DNA of 64,000 nt from Eutypella sp. D-1. Lineage: Eukaryota; Ascomycota; Sordariomycetes; Xylariales; Diatrypaceae. Location: positions 62,001 to 126,000 of the forward strand of contig JAJTTP010000027.1 of NCBI GenBank assembly GCA_023313575.1. The letters are read 5' to 3'. The notes below the pieces were generated by a model. The model was not told where the DNA came from, ran no database searches, and worked only from the letters and a program-made list of their open reading frames with translations. This document shows positions 11,657 through 24,500 of the stretch, one piece after another. A program made the position numbers and the translations under genes. Every line of letters begins with the position of its first letter. The first letter of the stretch is position 1.

Positions 11657-14600
11657 CTACTCCTGCGCAAAGACCCCTCCGCCCGTCTCCACACCGCCTA
11701 CACTCCAAATCTCTTTCTCATCCTCAACCTCATCATTCGCAAGACCCAGGCCTCCTCCTCCCCCACTACCACCCTCAGCCTCACGCCTCTCGCGGGCCTG
11801 CGCGCCGAGCCGCAGAGCCACGCGGCGGAAGTAATCCTGCATGCTCCGGCGGGTATTAGGCGGGAGCTGTTCCTGCGCGGGCGGGCTGGCGAGGTATTTT
11901 TCAAAGACGCGGGATTCCTCGTCCACCACGCCGAAGATCTCCACGAACGCCGCTTCCGCCGCCAGCTTCACGGGGATCACGGGGTCCCGGACCGAGGCGA
12001 ATACGGGCGGTGCGAGGAGGGCCAGGTGGGGGCGTGCGAGCTCCGCGCCGCGCCGCGAGGCCGTGCGTACTACTACTAGTGCTAGGCGTCGAGAGTCGCC
12101 TGGGTTCCCTGGCCCGATTATCGATGCGAGCGCTGCGAAGAGCGGCTTCGTTGACTCGAATGCCTTCGGCGCTGCTTCGCTCAGCAGGTACTTGCCTGTC
12201 GCCAGGATGGCGTTATTCGCGATGAACAGCTGTGTTGTATTATGCGTTAGCGAAGCCGTCTCATGAATCAACTGATATAATTGCTCCATATGTGCGTGTG
12301 TGTGTGTGTGCTTAAAGGGTGAGGAGTTACAGAAAAACTTACGTTTTTGTTCGACATGCCCTGGCACAGGAGCTCGGGAAGGTCTTCGGCCGCGGGGCTG
12401 TCAAATAGGACCTCGGGAGACTCCACCAAGACAGCGTTGAGCGCGAGCACGGACGCGCTGGTGAAGTGGCTAGGGGCGATGCGGTTCCTGATGAGCGTAT
12501 GCGCGGCCTCGGGGGGCACGTTCTTGACGAGGGCGCCGAGCAGCTTGGCGTTCGTCACCATCATCGTGTCGTCCTTGCTGGCTTCCGTGTGCTCCATGTC
12601 GATTAGCCCGAGCACTGCCGTGCGGGAGCCCTCGCCCATGTTGGATCCGGCCTTGCTGATGACCTCGTACAACGCCTTCAGCATCGCCGTCTTGACGCCC
12701 GGGTCCGTCGTCTTCGAGCCCGTGACAAGCTCCGTGATCAGCGGGTCCACTCGAGGAGTAAACTTGATCAGAGTGCCCAGGGCCTTGGCCGCTCGAGACC
12801 GCAGAAGGTCGCTAGTCGTGTCTGCGAGGGATCTCGCGAACGTCCGTTGTAGCTGAGGCAGGAACGGTTTCAGCGCCGTCGGCATCTTCTCGAGGAGATT
12901 GTTCAGGGTAAGCAGGATCGCGGCCTTGACATCGGTAGACCTCTCGGAGACGACACGGATGAGCGGGCCCGTGATTTGCGTGACGAACGGCTTAAGCGCC
13001 GCCTCGCTGGTCCTGTCCACGATGTCCGAAATTGCCAGTGCCGCGTTCGTTCTCTGATCAGTATTGCCATTCATCAAACCCTGTAGGAATATGGGCAGGA
13101 TAGCATTGATACCCTTCGGAAGCTCGAAACCTGCCAGGTTCGCGCCCGGTACACCGACACGCTGCAGCGTTTGCCTGGTGGATGGTACGAGGGACTCCAT
13201 TTCTTCTTTCTTGAGCCTCTTGGTGAACTCGCTAAGTGCCGTCCATGCCGCCTTGACGACCTCTTGGTCCCGGTCATCAAAGGAGATGAGCAGCGCACGG
13301 ATGAGGTCTTGGTTGTATCGCGAGTAGTCGACAGTCGTGCTCGAGAAGAAGTTAGCAAGCCGGTAAGCCGTAACCGCTCTCTTGCGGTGGTCATCATGCT
13401 TCATCAATTGTAGCAGCACATTCATGACCGTGTTGAGGCCGTCATATTCGTCGATAGACTGGATGACCGTATCGAATGAGGTCTCCAATTCACTCCGTAG
13501 CTCTTCATTGTCTGCGTTGACGATATTGTCCATGAGCGAGTTGACGATGTTGGGCAGGCGTCTGTTCATAGCGCCGCCTGCCACCTGAGACAGGGAGGCC
13601 AACGCCTTGGCGTTGAATGCGGAAATCGGAGGTGTGATTAGGGTGGGGATCAGGTTCGGCAAGATGATATTGGATCTGGTCGTCTCCGTGAGTAGGGTCA
13701 GAAGGGCAGACAGGGCATTGTCTGCCTCATCTTCAGACCGTAGCAAGTTGAGCAGGAATGGCAAGACTTGGTCAACAACGCGCTTTCCAACGATTTGCTG
13801 GAGTGAGTCGAATGCCTCGGCAGCTGTTTCTCGCACGTCCACGTCCGAGTCTGTCAGGGCAGTGCGAACGACAGAAACGAGGATCTTTTCGTGGTCTTCT
13901 AGGGCCTCCTCCGATGCAGACGAAATGAGTTCCTTCAGTGCCAGGCAGATACCCTGCTTGGTACTCGTGTCCATTGTGGTTTGAAGGCCTTCCTCCAACG
14001 TGGGCAGGAGGCTGGACAGGACACCATCTCCGGCCTTGCGGATTAGTTCTCCCAAAGCGTTGCTGGCAATGACCTTGTGCTCCATGTTCGAACTTCCGAG
14101 GCGGCGAATAATCAGTTGGGTTAGAGTAGGCGTAAGCTCCTTGAGCGTTCTTGGGGTGGCAACCAATGCCTTCCAGACGCCGACAGCCGCCGCACGAACA
14201 GATCCCGCAGTATCACAGCGGCAGATATACAGGGCAGAAAGAATCCTGTTGCGCTTGTCTTCTCCGAGGACTTCGCGGAGGGACGCGCCAGCTTCCTTGG
14301 CGTTCTCTTCCTCGTCCTCCTCGGTTGCGTTCGCACTGATACCCGTGAGGTTGAACAGCAGATCGCCGACCAATTCGACAGAGCTCAACCGGATTCTATA
14401 GCTGTCATCCGCCAGACCTCTCTCGAGCTCCGGCAACAAAAGATCCACAGCTCTGGTCGCAAAGTTCTTGACCAGGAGTCTACCAGCACGGAGGGCCGTC
14501 TCGCGAATCGACTCGACGTCGTCCGCAAGTCCCGCAAGAATAGGCGGAATGATCTTGCCAAGGTAGTTGGCGAAGCTGTTTCCGAAACATACGGGTAAGA

Positions 14601-17600
14601 AAATGAAGAGTGACATGAAACCTTCCCTGACGGCCGCCTTCGAGGACTCGACGTTCTGGAGAATCGTAGGCAGGGTCTCCTCTAGCCTCGTGGTACCAAG
14701 ACCTGCGAGGACCTCGCTGAGGGCCTGGGCGGAACCCAGTCGGTCGCCGGCTCCCGTGTCTGCCTTGAGCGTCTGCATAAGACCCGGGATGAGGTCCGGC
14801 AAAGCATCCTCCCCGAGTTTCTCGACGAGCGAACCCAAAGCGCGAGAAGCCGTTGCTCTCGTCGTCGGAACCGGGTCGACAGCAGCGAGTTTCAATCCGG
14901 AGACCAACACTGGTAAATGGGCAATGAGGTCCTTCCGCTCTGTCAGATGGGCAAGACTTCCAATAACTTGCGATGCTTTACGTTTCGTGTTAGACCGGTC
15001 GCTCAAGCCACGCTGGAGAATGCGCGTGACGAGAGCCAGTGATGGCGCATCGAGGTAATGGACGAATTGGACCTTGATGAGAGAGTCCAAGGCGTCGTCT
15101 GTATATCTTGTAGGGTCGCTGAGAGCTTTGAGTAGTATGTCCACGAGACCCTTGACTTCGGGGTTCTCGATGACTTCGCCGAAGCGCTTCAAACTCTTGT
15201 TCGCGGCGGCGCGCACTTCCTTGTGACTGTCGTTTAATACTGCAGTAAGTGGGGGGATGATGTCTGGAAGGCTCTGGGCAAGCTGCTGGGGATCGAGGTA
15301 TGCCATGGCACCGAGTAGGTCACAAGCACCCCTCTTGCTGCGCCACTGGTCGTCGTCGAGACCCCTGAGAAGAGTCGGCAGAATATGTTTGACACCGTAC
15401 GAACTCAACTTAGCGAAGCAAGCCTTTGCGGCCGCCAAGCAAGAGTCTCGCACGTCGGCATTGCTGTCGCCGAAGCCGGCAAGTAATTGAGGCACGATCT
15501 GGATGACGTACGGCTCGAATAGACGGCCAAGGATGACTGCCAGTAGCTCAAAAGCGAGGAACGCACCCTCGCGTTGTTGGGATTCCTTCTTATTCTCAGC
15601 AGCGCTCTTCAGAGTGACGAGGATGCGGTATTCTCTCAACACAGAGATGCCTCTCCCCAGTACCAAACCGGCAAGACCGTAAGCAGCGCCTCGCTTTTCG
15701 GCATATTTCTTGGAGTTCAGCAGGGTATCGAGGACCTGCTCGAAGTACTTGGATGACTTGTCGCCGCAAGTCCGAACTAGCGGTGGTAGGCATTCGGCGA
15801 CCGCGTACTGTACCGTCTCGGACGGGGTGCTAAGCGTCGCGAGCAATCGCTCTAGGACAACGGGGATCTTGGCATCGCCTGGCTTCAAGTGCCTAGCTAA
15901 AGCGCCGTACATGATGATGACCGCCTCGTTTACTCGGTCTGCCGCTTCAGAACCCTTGTCAGGTGCGGCAAGCGTACGTTCAAATGTCTTCATTAGCTTG
16001 TCAACCAGAGCTCCGCCGTGAAGCTCGATGACGGCGAGGGCAGCATCCAGCATCTGGGCTCGGGCAGTTCCGTTCGCATCGCCCAACGGACCACCTTCGA
16101 TGAAAAAGTTAAAGAACTCGTCAATCTGAGACTTCTGGAGAATAGCAGCTAGCTCCATAAAGGCTACTGCGATACCATGTCGCGCCTCCCACGGATCAGA
16201 CAAATCCGACTTCCTCGGCATGCCAAACTCGTCAAGTTGTGGTACGCGAGGTTTCGCGAATTCGACATACGAAGATCGAAGCTTTTGCAGAACGTCGTCG
16301 ACGGTGGACGGATGAGCCTTGCATGCAACAGCCAGCGCCCGGGCAGCAGCTCTCCTGAGAGGTGCGTCTTTGCTCTCGAGATAAGGTAGCATTTGGAATG
16401 GTACATCTTTTGAGACCTTGAAATCGCTTTCTTCCCATATATCGTTACCAAGCTCGGCGTTCTTCTCAACATCATCGTGACATGCAATCCATATCTCCTC
16501 CGAAAAGTCGAGGTCGCTCATATCGACGTCGGCGCTTACGGACTGAAGGACCGTTTCCCGCACAGAAGCGTCCGGAACAATGGCACCCTTGACAAGGACA
16601 CCGATCTCGTCAACGCTAATATTTGGCGCAACGCAACGGACCATGTCAGCAAAGCAATCCTTGATGATTTTGTAGTGCTGGCTGTACCGCTGCATGGCTG
16701 AGCTTAGCATAGTGAACAGTTCAGCCCGCGGTATATTTTCATCCGAACAGACATCCGTATGGAAGGAAAGTATTTCAAGTGCTAGAACTACTTGTGCATC
16801 TCGCTCGTCTGCGTCGTTTCCTATGCCGCCTTTCCGTAGTATTGCGAACAGCAAAGGCAACATGTAGATAACGGAAACAGCGTCGAATGGCCGCTGTTCT
16901 CCCGCAAACCGAAGCCGGTAGAGAACTCTCGTCACAAGCTCCTCCAGACCCTCTTCTGTTAGGTTTTCTGGCAGAGAACCTACATCCAGCGCGCGGAGGG
17001 TCGCGACACCAATGAAAGTTCTCATCGGTCCGAGTCGGTTCGTCACTCTGTTCGAGCATGCTAGGTAGGCAGAAGGGGCGGTGTCCCCTGTGATGAGACA
17101 GGCTCCGGCCTCCATGGCTGCTAGTAAAGCGCTGATGCAGGGGCCCATCCATAAGCCCGCATCGGTTGGCGGTCCAGTAGTAAGACTCCTGATGATCCCA
17201 ATGCCTCGTACCAGCCTCGCCTCTATCTGCTGAACAGACCGTCGGATTTCGGATTCTTTCTTCAGTTGTGCATTGACCTTCGCTTGTTCATCAGGCGTCA
17301 ACTTCTTCTGCGTTCCCTTCTTCTGGGCCAGCTGAGCCCTCAGTTCCTCTTCCCACTTCAGCGTGTCATAGTCCTTGGTGTTTTTATTCGGCAGAGCTTG
17401 CTTCTTCGCCAGCACGTCAATGAAGGCAGTGCCCTCCGGAGTGCGAAAGATAGCCGCCTCAACGGGGCCAATATCTTCAAGACCTGTCGTAGAGAGATCT
17501 GTTCTCACTAGTTCGATTATTCTTGGCGTCATTATATCCGGGGCCACGAATGCGAGGTCGGCAGCGGCTTTACAGGCCGCGCTTCTGATCAGGTTTGACT

Positions 17601-20059
17601 GTAACTCGTTAGACATGTGTATGGAGTGTTGTGCGACCAGAAGCTTACCTTTTGATTGGGACTCGTCCTCTCCACCACTTGTGTGATCAAGTTCTCTTCA
17701 TACTTCTTGGCCAGACTCCCGGGATCTACACCTATGCGTAGACACGACTCGATCCAGCTCGACCTGGGTATTAAGTCATCGCGAGAGATGACTAGGAGAG
17801 AGCACATCTGCTTCTCTTTGATGGTTTGGTCTTGTACCTCGGCGCCGAATTGTTTGAATTCATCCTCATTCAAACAAATAGAACGCAGCACAGAGTGCAA
17901 ATAGTTCATCTCAAATTTGGCAGTCGCAGCGACGCTCTCTTTCTCGACGAGGTCTGAGGATTCAATCCACTGCCATAGGCCGTCGATGACGATCCTCGAG
18001 ACAATCTGCGGGTTTCGGGTATATAACAATGACAGGGACCCGCACGCTTCTTTTCGTATCTTTGGAGGAATCGAGGTGGATGAGACAAGATAGATCAGCG
18101 CCTGCGACCATGCAATTTGCACCTCGTTAGAAGATTTCGCTACATCATCAGCTACAGCTCCAAGTGACCGGAGGAACCACCGGCCATCGTCTTCGCTAGT
18201 AAGGCGCCCGAAAACCCGGTGGTTTAGGAGATATGACGGCTTGGGTTCGGCCACCAGACTCTCTTTCGAGACGGCCGCCTTTTTAAGGACTGCCTTGATC
18301 CCAGGAACATCGATCGCACCTAGTATACGATATGACAAGACTGTAAATACGTAAGCGCCTACGATTAGACCGCTCTGAGCTGCCGCGGGGGGGTTCTTCA
18401 ATATCTCAGTCCACGTATCACACAGGGGAGCGGCGATGGACTCGGCGAACTGTGTGACGTTCTTCTCTAGCGGCTGCGAGGCATCTGCAAAGGAAAGCAA
18501 TATTTCTCCGGCCTGGAGTAGCCATAATCGACGTGCTGGCACTTTCTTGTCTGCCAGACCTTTCGTGAAAACGTCGAGGACAGCTTTGGGTATATCACCG
18601 CCGTCCTTCAATAATTGGATGACGGCTTTACCGAGAAGGCGCGTCTCTGCTGCCAAAGCACCTTCGTTGCCCTCCTTCGCTGCGATTGGCGCCAAGCCCG
18701 AGACAATTTTGGTAGAAACGGAGTTATTCAAGGGTACACTCTCCAACATCTCTGCATGAAGGATGCGGTGATCAGCGGACGCTAGTTTTCCTGATGTTAA
18801 AGGGTTGAGAACCTCGTCGGAGACCTGCTCTAATGTCTTGGAATCATGACTACTGGCCGAGGCGGCCTTGAAGACGATTAACACGCTCGCTCGAATGGCC
18901 GGGTTGGTAGACTTGACGTTGGACAGCAAGGGCTTGAGTAGATAACTAGCGAGGGCTTTTGACAAGTCGATATCCTTGGGTAGCAGTTGTAGTAAAGGGG
19001 CTACTACCCCCAAAACCACTTCAGGGGCCCGGAGGAGACCTTTCTCGATTGGGGGCATGACCGTCTTCTCGAGATCTTCCTGGGTAACAAAGGCGGAGAA
19101 GAAGTCGCGCAGGCCGGTGGTTATGTGCTCTAAAACGGAGGTACGGGACCCTATGATTTCTCTGGTAAAGAAGGTGAAGTAATCAGCCTTCTTAGCAGCA
19201 AGGATGTCCTTGGCCTGGGCATGTCGAGAGCAAACGCCGGCCACCACACCCAGTAAGACAGCATTCCGTGTGGTAGGTTGAGGACCCTTGGCAGTAAGGG
19301 CTTGCACAACATCTTCAATAACCTCTTTCCTCAGCCCCCCCTTCCAGAAGGCGGCGCGCAAGCCACGACGGGTAACGACCAAGGCGGAAGCCGAGACACT
19401 AGATCTTGGAGTGGACTGGCAGCACTTCTCCAGAGCAGCAGCATCGGCTTGGACAATCTCGAGGCCGAACTTTGACCATAATGGCGATCCGGCAAGACCA
19501 ATAAGCAGTAGGGAGCACCACTCGACCAAGACGAAGGCATTATTAGGAGCAATGCCTGGTTTCTGGGATTCCTGACGCAGTGCAGCTAGGAAAGGGGCCA
19601 GCAGCTTGGGATCCTCAGCTGTCGCAAAAATGGAAGCAAGACAGGATTGGACAGCTCTTCTAGACGGACGATCGGTATAGAAAGGGTAAGTGTCGAAGAG
19701 GAATTTAGAGAGAATGGGTATCGTGGTGGACTGGTCAAGAGCTGGAAGATGATCACAGCAGAAAGGCGTATATATATTAGCTCTCAAATTTCTCTTGTTT
19801 GGTCTCTATTTCTACTTTTTTTTCTTTCTTTTTTCCCCTTTCTCTTGTTGAATTTCTTTTTAGGAATAAGCTAAAACTCACTCTTAGACCTCAACTTCTC
19901 GTCAATAATTCTCAGGTGGGAAATCCTAGTCTTGGTGGAAGAACAGGAGAGGGCAGCCTTGGTTGCAGCAAAGTCGATGGGATCCACGCCTGGTTGAGGA
20001 GGGGCAGTGGTGCCATTCGCAGCAGCAGCAGCAGCAGCAGCGGCGGCTTCTTCAGTCAT
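11657..20059 (-). CDS. gcn1: GCN1, eIF2-alpha kinase activator (HEAT-repeat protein)
   Basis: Ribosome-associated scaffold that, with Gcn20, passes the uncharged-tRNA signal to the kinase Gcn2 and so starts general amino acid (cross-pathway) control. Four exons: 20059-19882, 19741-17649, 17598-12343 and 12229-11657; introns of 140, 50, 113 bp all keep frame. The product is 2699 residues, against about 2670 in yeast. The N-terminus is a poly-Ala stretch followed by the GCN1 N-terminal region. Most of the protein is HEAT repeats, for example LLRGLDDDQWRSKRGACDLL and the eEF3-like block around residues 1300-1650 (LADDSYRIRLSSVELVGDLL). The C-terminal half contains the Gcn2 RWD-binding region. 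The intron 3 acceptor was placed by branch and acceptor sequence (gctaac...acacag) and by continuity into LFIANNAILATGKYLL. The gene is divergent from the DEAH-helicase gene. Confidence 0.94.
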
Positions 20060-21571
20060 TTTGGTGGTCGGATGGAAGGTTGATGGACATTATACCTAGG
20101 TAGGTAAGGGGGTTTTAAAGGAGGGAATGATAAGGTAAAATTCTAAACCCCTTTTCCTCCCAAAAACGCAAGTCCTAACAAACGGAACAATAACATCAAC
20201 AATCACAAGTTAAAACGTTCTCTGTATAAAGCACCTGAGCAGGAGGAAGTCATCCATCCATATGTACAATTATTATTATTATTATTATTAGTTACCTACA
20301 GTCTAAAGATGGGAGGAGGACCCTCCCAAGGCAAAGATGCTGGTCCAATCAATAATTGCAAGATCCATAAAAGATTTGTAGATAAGAGCTACCATTTGCT
20401 AGTTATGCCCGTTGTGGGTCTGAAATCGGTAGGTGGTAGATCAGAGTTCCGGCGGCTGACTCATCTCCGTGGGCTGGCAGGCAGGAACGATCCGTATTAG
20501 GCGATGCTTTAGACGCTTGATTAACGTCCAGTCTGTTTTTTTGAGCACTAAACTTATCAAGTTCTAGGGCTTCTTGTGCCTGAAACGTTCCTGTAGTCTC
20601 GCTAACTTAATATCACAGCAACCTCCTTTGAAACCTTGAAAGCAACCTTGGAAAACTTGCTGGAATTACCAGGTGCCATTTTGGCTTTATGTACATACAA
20701 TGAAGCCCGATACCATTCCATTCTTACCTAAGCATCTACATTGCCGCCTACGTTGCCGCCTAACATCGCCTACGCTGCCGCCTACGTTCTCACCTACCTA
20801 TGTACACTGTCGCTACTAATAACACTCATATGTAACTTACTTAGGTATATGGATATACATAGTACGTCAGAGTTACTTGCCCCGCTAACCCGACTTGGAT
20901 ATTTGCACACACCAAAGTATCCCACGTATGTCACCCTAACTGTGGAAGGGTTGGAAATAGAAGACCTCGGGAGGGAACCTTGAAGTTTATAGTACAAGTA
21001 GCGAGTGACCTGGGAAACCTGAAAGTCTACCTACATGTATGTACTTCACAACCTACTTAACCTGGAAAGCCATCAATACGTCTGCAGGGGGTACATCCGT
21101 GTAATACACAGTACTTCGGTAGGGGATGTGACTTCAGACTTAAATCTTTCAAGGTTGAACAACGGCCTATAGTATACCTCCTACACACCTCTACCTAGGT
21201 ACCCCAGTTGCCATGGACCTGCAGCAGCAATAGATTCACAACGCGCGATCTTCATGACTTACATACGAGCCGACTTTCATATTCCTTGAAGACTTCCTTA
21301 ACCCCACAATCTTTGGATTACATCCCTTCTTTCTTCTTTGATCTCTTTGAACTGCACATATCCTTAAAACCATCATCAAATATCCCCACCGATATCCTCC
21401 TTTCTATGCCTAGGCTGACTACAAATTTCTGATCACGGATCTCTAACCATTAAGCTACCAACCTCCTCCGACTTACCCCTACACTTTTGGAAATTATCAT
21501 CTTTTTTTTTTGCCATAGTGTAGGCGGAGTGAGGTAGGTAGCAAGAGATCAACTTGAATATCATCACCATC
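20060..21571. other. Divergent promoter region between GCN1 and the DEAH helicase
   Basis: No gene was recognised. It holds an (ATT)n run at about 20269-20290, several imperfect GCC(T/G)AC repeats near 20740-20785, and two exact copies of the palindrome TACCTAGGTA (20093 and 21192). Promoters for both flanking genes must lie here. Confidence 0.45.
20269..20290. repeat. (ATT)n trinucleotide microsatellite
   Basis: About seven ATT units, seen directly, upstream of GCN1. Confidence 0.85.
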
Positions 21572-24500
21572 ATGGCGGGAAAGAAGAAGAAGACCAAGCC
21601 GGCTGCAAACCCGGCCCGAGGATTTGCTACCACCTCCATCGCTTCGAAGCCTCGTGCTGAGAATGCCGAGTCTTCGATGCCTGCGAAATCCTCAGAACCC
21701 GCAGCGCCCAAGGCTCAAGGGGGCAAATCAGGTGGCCCTTCATCATCAGCTCTTTCTGGCAAGGATGCCAAGGCTGATTCGGCCCCTGCTGCCGACGCCT
21801 CACAGCCCAAGAAGGAACTGAGCCCTGAGGAATTTGAGAAGCAGTTGGAGGAGTCCGAACTACAGCTCCTAGTCGAAAAGCATGCCCAGAAAGTCAAAAG
21901 GGATGCTCAACGCCAGAAATCCAGGTTGGAAACTGACAAACGTTTGCTTCGAGGTTCGGCCGAGACGCTGAACATCAGGAAATGGCTACCCCAGGAAATT
22001 ATGGACGAGATCTTGGATCTTATCAAGGCGGAGGGCCGCTTCTCTGCCACATCTTTACTACCCGAGGGAGTGACCGCTGGAAAGCCCATTCCCGAAGAGG
22101 AACTAACAATCAAGCTATGGACTCTCGAACAAACACTCAAGAGCATTCCAATTCCCGAGGATAAGTTGAAATCTGTTCTGCAATATGTCTTGGAAATCGC
22201 CCCCAATCTTTCCTCCACCACGACCAAGGACAACATCTGGGGTCTCGAAGAAGCCTTTGACTGGCTTGCTCGCGAGTGCACCCGAGAAGAGCTCCGCGAC
22301 TATGATAGCAGGAGCAAGTCAGGTAAACCGCACACAGGTATGTCCTAGAATACCGGCCGAACATCCCTTCTCCTATTTAGTCCACCATATATGCCGTGGG
22401 AATACTTACTCACGAGGAACAATCACAGAGTCTCCCTTTGACAGCCCTCTCCCCTCTGGGGCCAACACACCACTACTACTAGAATCAAGTGCTCATTCTA
22501 AACCTGATGGTCGCAAGAGTGGTTCTACTTCCCGGAATGCTGCACCGAAGAAACAGGTTGTCACTTGCACTGAGGATTTTGAACCCGACGAGCTGATCCC
22601 AGCATATCTCGAGTCCAAGACAAAGCTGTTCCAAATCCAGAGACCGAGACAAGAGGGTCCCAAGAGCGGCAAATCTTCAAAGCAGCGGGCACCAAATGAC
22701 ACGAAGGACTCGTCCGCACAAGAGGCTTCCGATGACTTGGAGGAAGCAAAACTACTCGCCAGGATCACCCGCATCGAGCAAGATGTCCTTTTTGACAAAG
22801 ACCTAGCTGAACAGAAGTGGCGAACTGACCGAATTAACTTGGAGAAGGAATTCGCAGCTGCTATGAAGCAGAAGGCTGAAGAAGCAAAGCAGCAACAAGA
22901 CGAGTCTACTCAGGGAGACGACGCAGAGTCAGATGATGAGATCAGCAAGGAGGCCCAGAGAATAGCTGCTGAAGTTCTGCAGCAAGACGATGCTGAAGAT
23001 GACCAGGCCTTAGCTGATCTGTTTGCAAGTCTCCCAACTCAAGAAGTTGACCCGGATACAGGAAAGACGAATACCATCATAAATGGCACAGATGGCGTGA
23101 AGATCTACATTCGAGACTTCGGTAAATGGAGCGGTATTAGTCCCGTAAGAGCTCTGGAGGAAGCATGCCGCTCAAGGTAATCCATACTTCGTTTGATAAT
23201 TTGTGGGATATACACTTGCTAATTCACCTTAGGGATTCATCCGCCAAGGTCGTGTACAAGCTCGTCTCAGAGAGCCCGCACTCCAATCGTCACATGGTGT
23301 CCATATTCTGGTCGAAGGCACAAGAGGGCTTCATTACACCTAGCATTCCCAATATTGAAGCTGCTGCTCAGCCGCTCCAATTTGTATTCAAGATGACCTC
23401 AGTCGCAACGCCTGATCAAAAGCAGTCTGAGGCCTACATCGCCACCGTCGCACTATTTTCCATTTTCAGCTCCACCAAGGAAGAGAAGGTGTTCATGAGA
23501 CTGCCCGCCGTGTTTCGAGAACTGTGGTCGGAACTCGCCGAGAACAAGAAGGCGCAGGAAGATTCAGCCGACCGCGCCGCTATCAAGGACCTTCGTGCCA
23601 TGGTCCGTCAGAGACAAGATCGGGAACTGGAGGATGGGGTTTTGCTGCAAGGGGCCTTCAGAGGTAGAGGGTCGCAACGCAATGCCAACGACACAGGCAG
23701 TGAAACTGGTTACGAGAGAGGAGGACGCAACGCACTAGAACCGGAGTACTACCAGAGGATCTGGGCCGATAAGGCAAGCAAGCCAAAGTTTCAAGCGATG
23801 CTGGTATGTCCCTATGAGCCCTCGTTCGAAAATCATATCCCAACTCACCCATTTCTAGCAATCCCGAATGCAGCTCCCAATGTGGCAGTTCAGAGAGCAA
23901 GTTATTTCCGCCGTTGAACAGCAACAAATCGTCATTATATGTGGTGAAACCGGATGGTACGTGTAATCTTATGGATGCAATCTAGGATAACACTTGTGTT
24001 GACATTTGGATAGCGGCAAGAGCACACAGGTACCATCGTTTCTACTAGAGCACGAACTGCAAGAGGGCCGCCCATGCAAGATCTATTGTGCAGAGCCCCG
24101 ACGAATCTCTGCCATCTCGCTAGCTCGCCGCGTCAGCGAGGAACTTGGTGAAGGGAGGAACGATCTCGGTACTTCACGGTCTCTCGTTGGCTATTCGATC
24201 CGACTCGAATCCAACACAACCAAAGAGACGAGGCTGGTTTACGCCACTACCGGCATCGTCATGAGAATGCTCGAAGGCTCTAACGAGCTTCGTGACATTA
24301 CTCATCTCATTCTTGACGAGGTTCACGAACGCTCGATCGATTCCGACTTCCTCCTAGTTGTCCTCAAGAAGCTGCTCGTACATCGGAAGGACTTGAAGGT
24401 TATTCTCATGTCGGCTACGGTGGATGCCGAGAAGTTCTCAAACTACCTGGGTCGGGCGCCTATCCTCAACGTACCAGGCCGTACATTCCCAGTGCAAGTA

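Noticed and set aside
12010..16700. Many 60-170-codon plus-strand frames across GCN1
   Set aside because: Shadows of the continuous minus-strand HEAT-repeat coding sequence.
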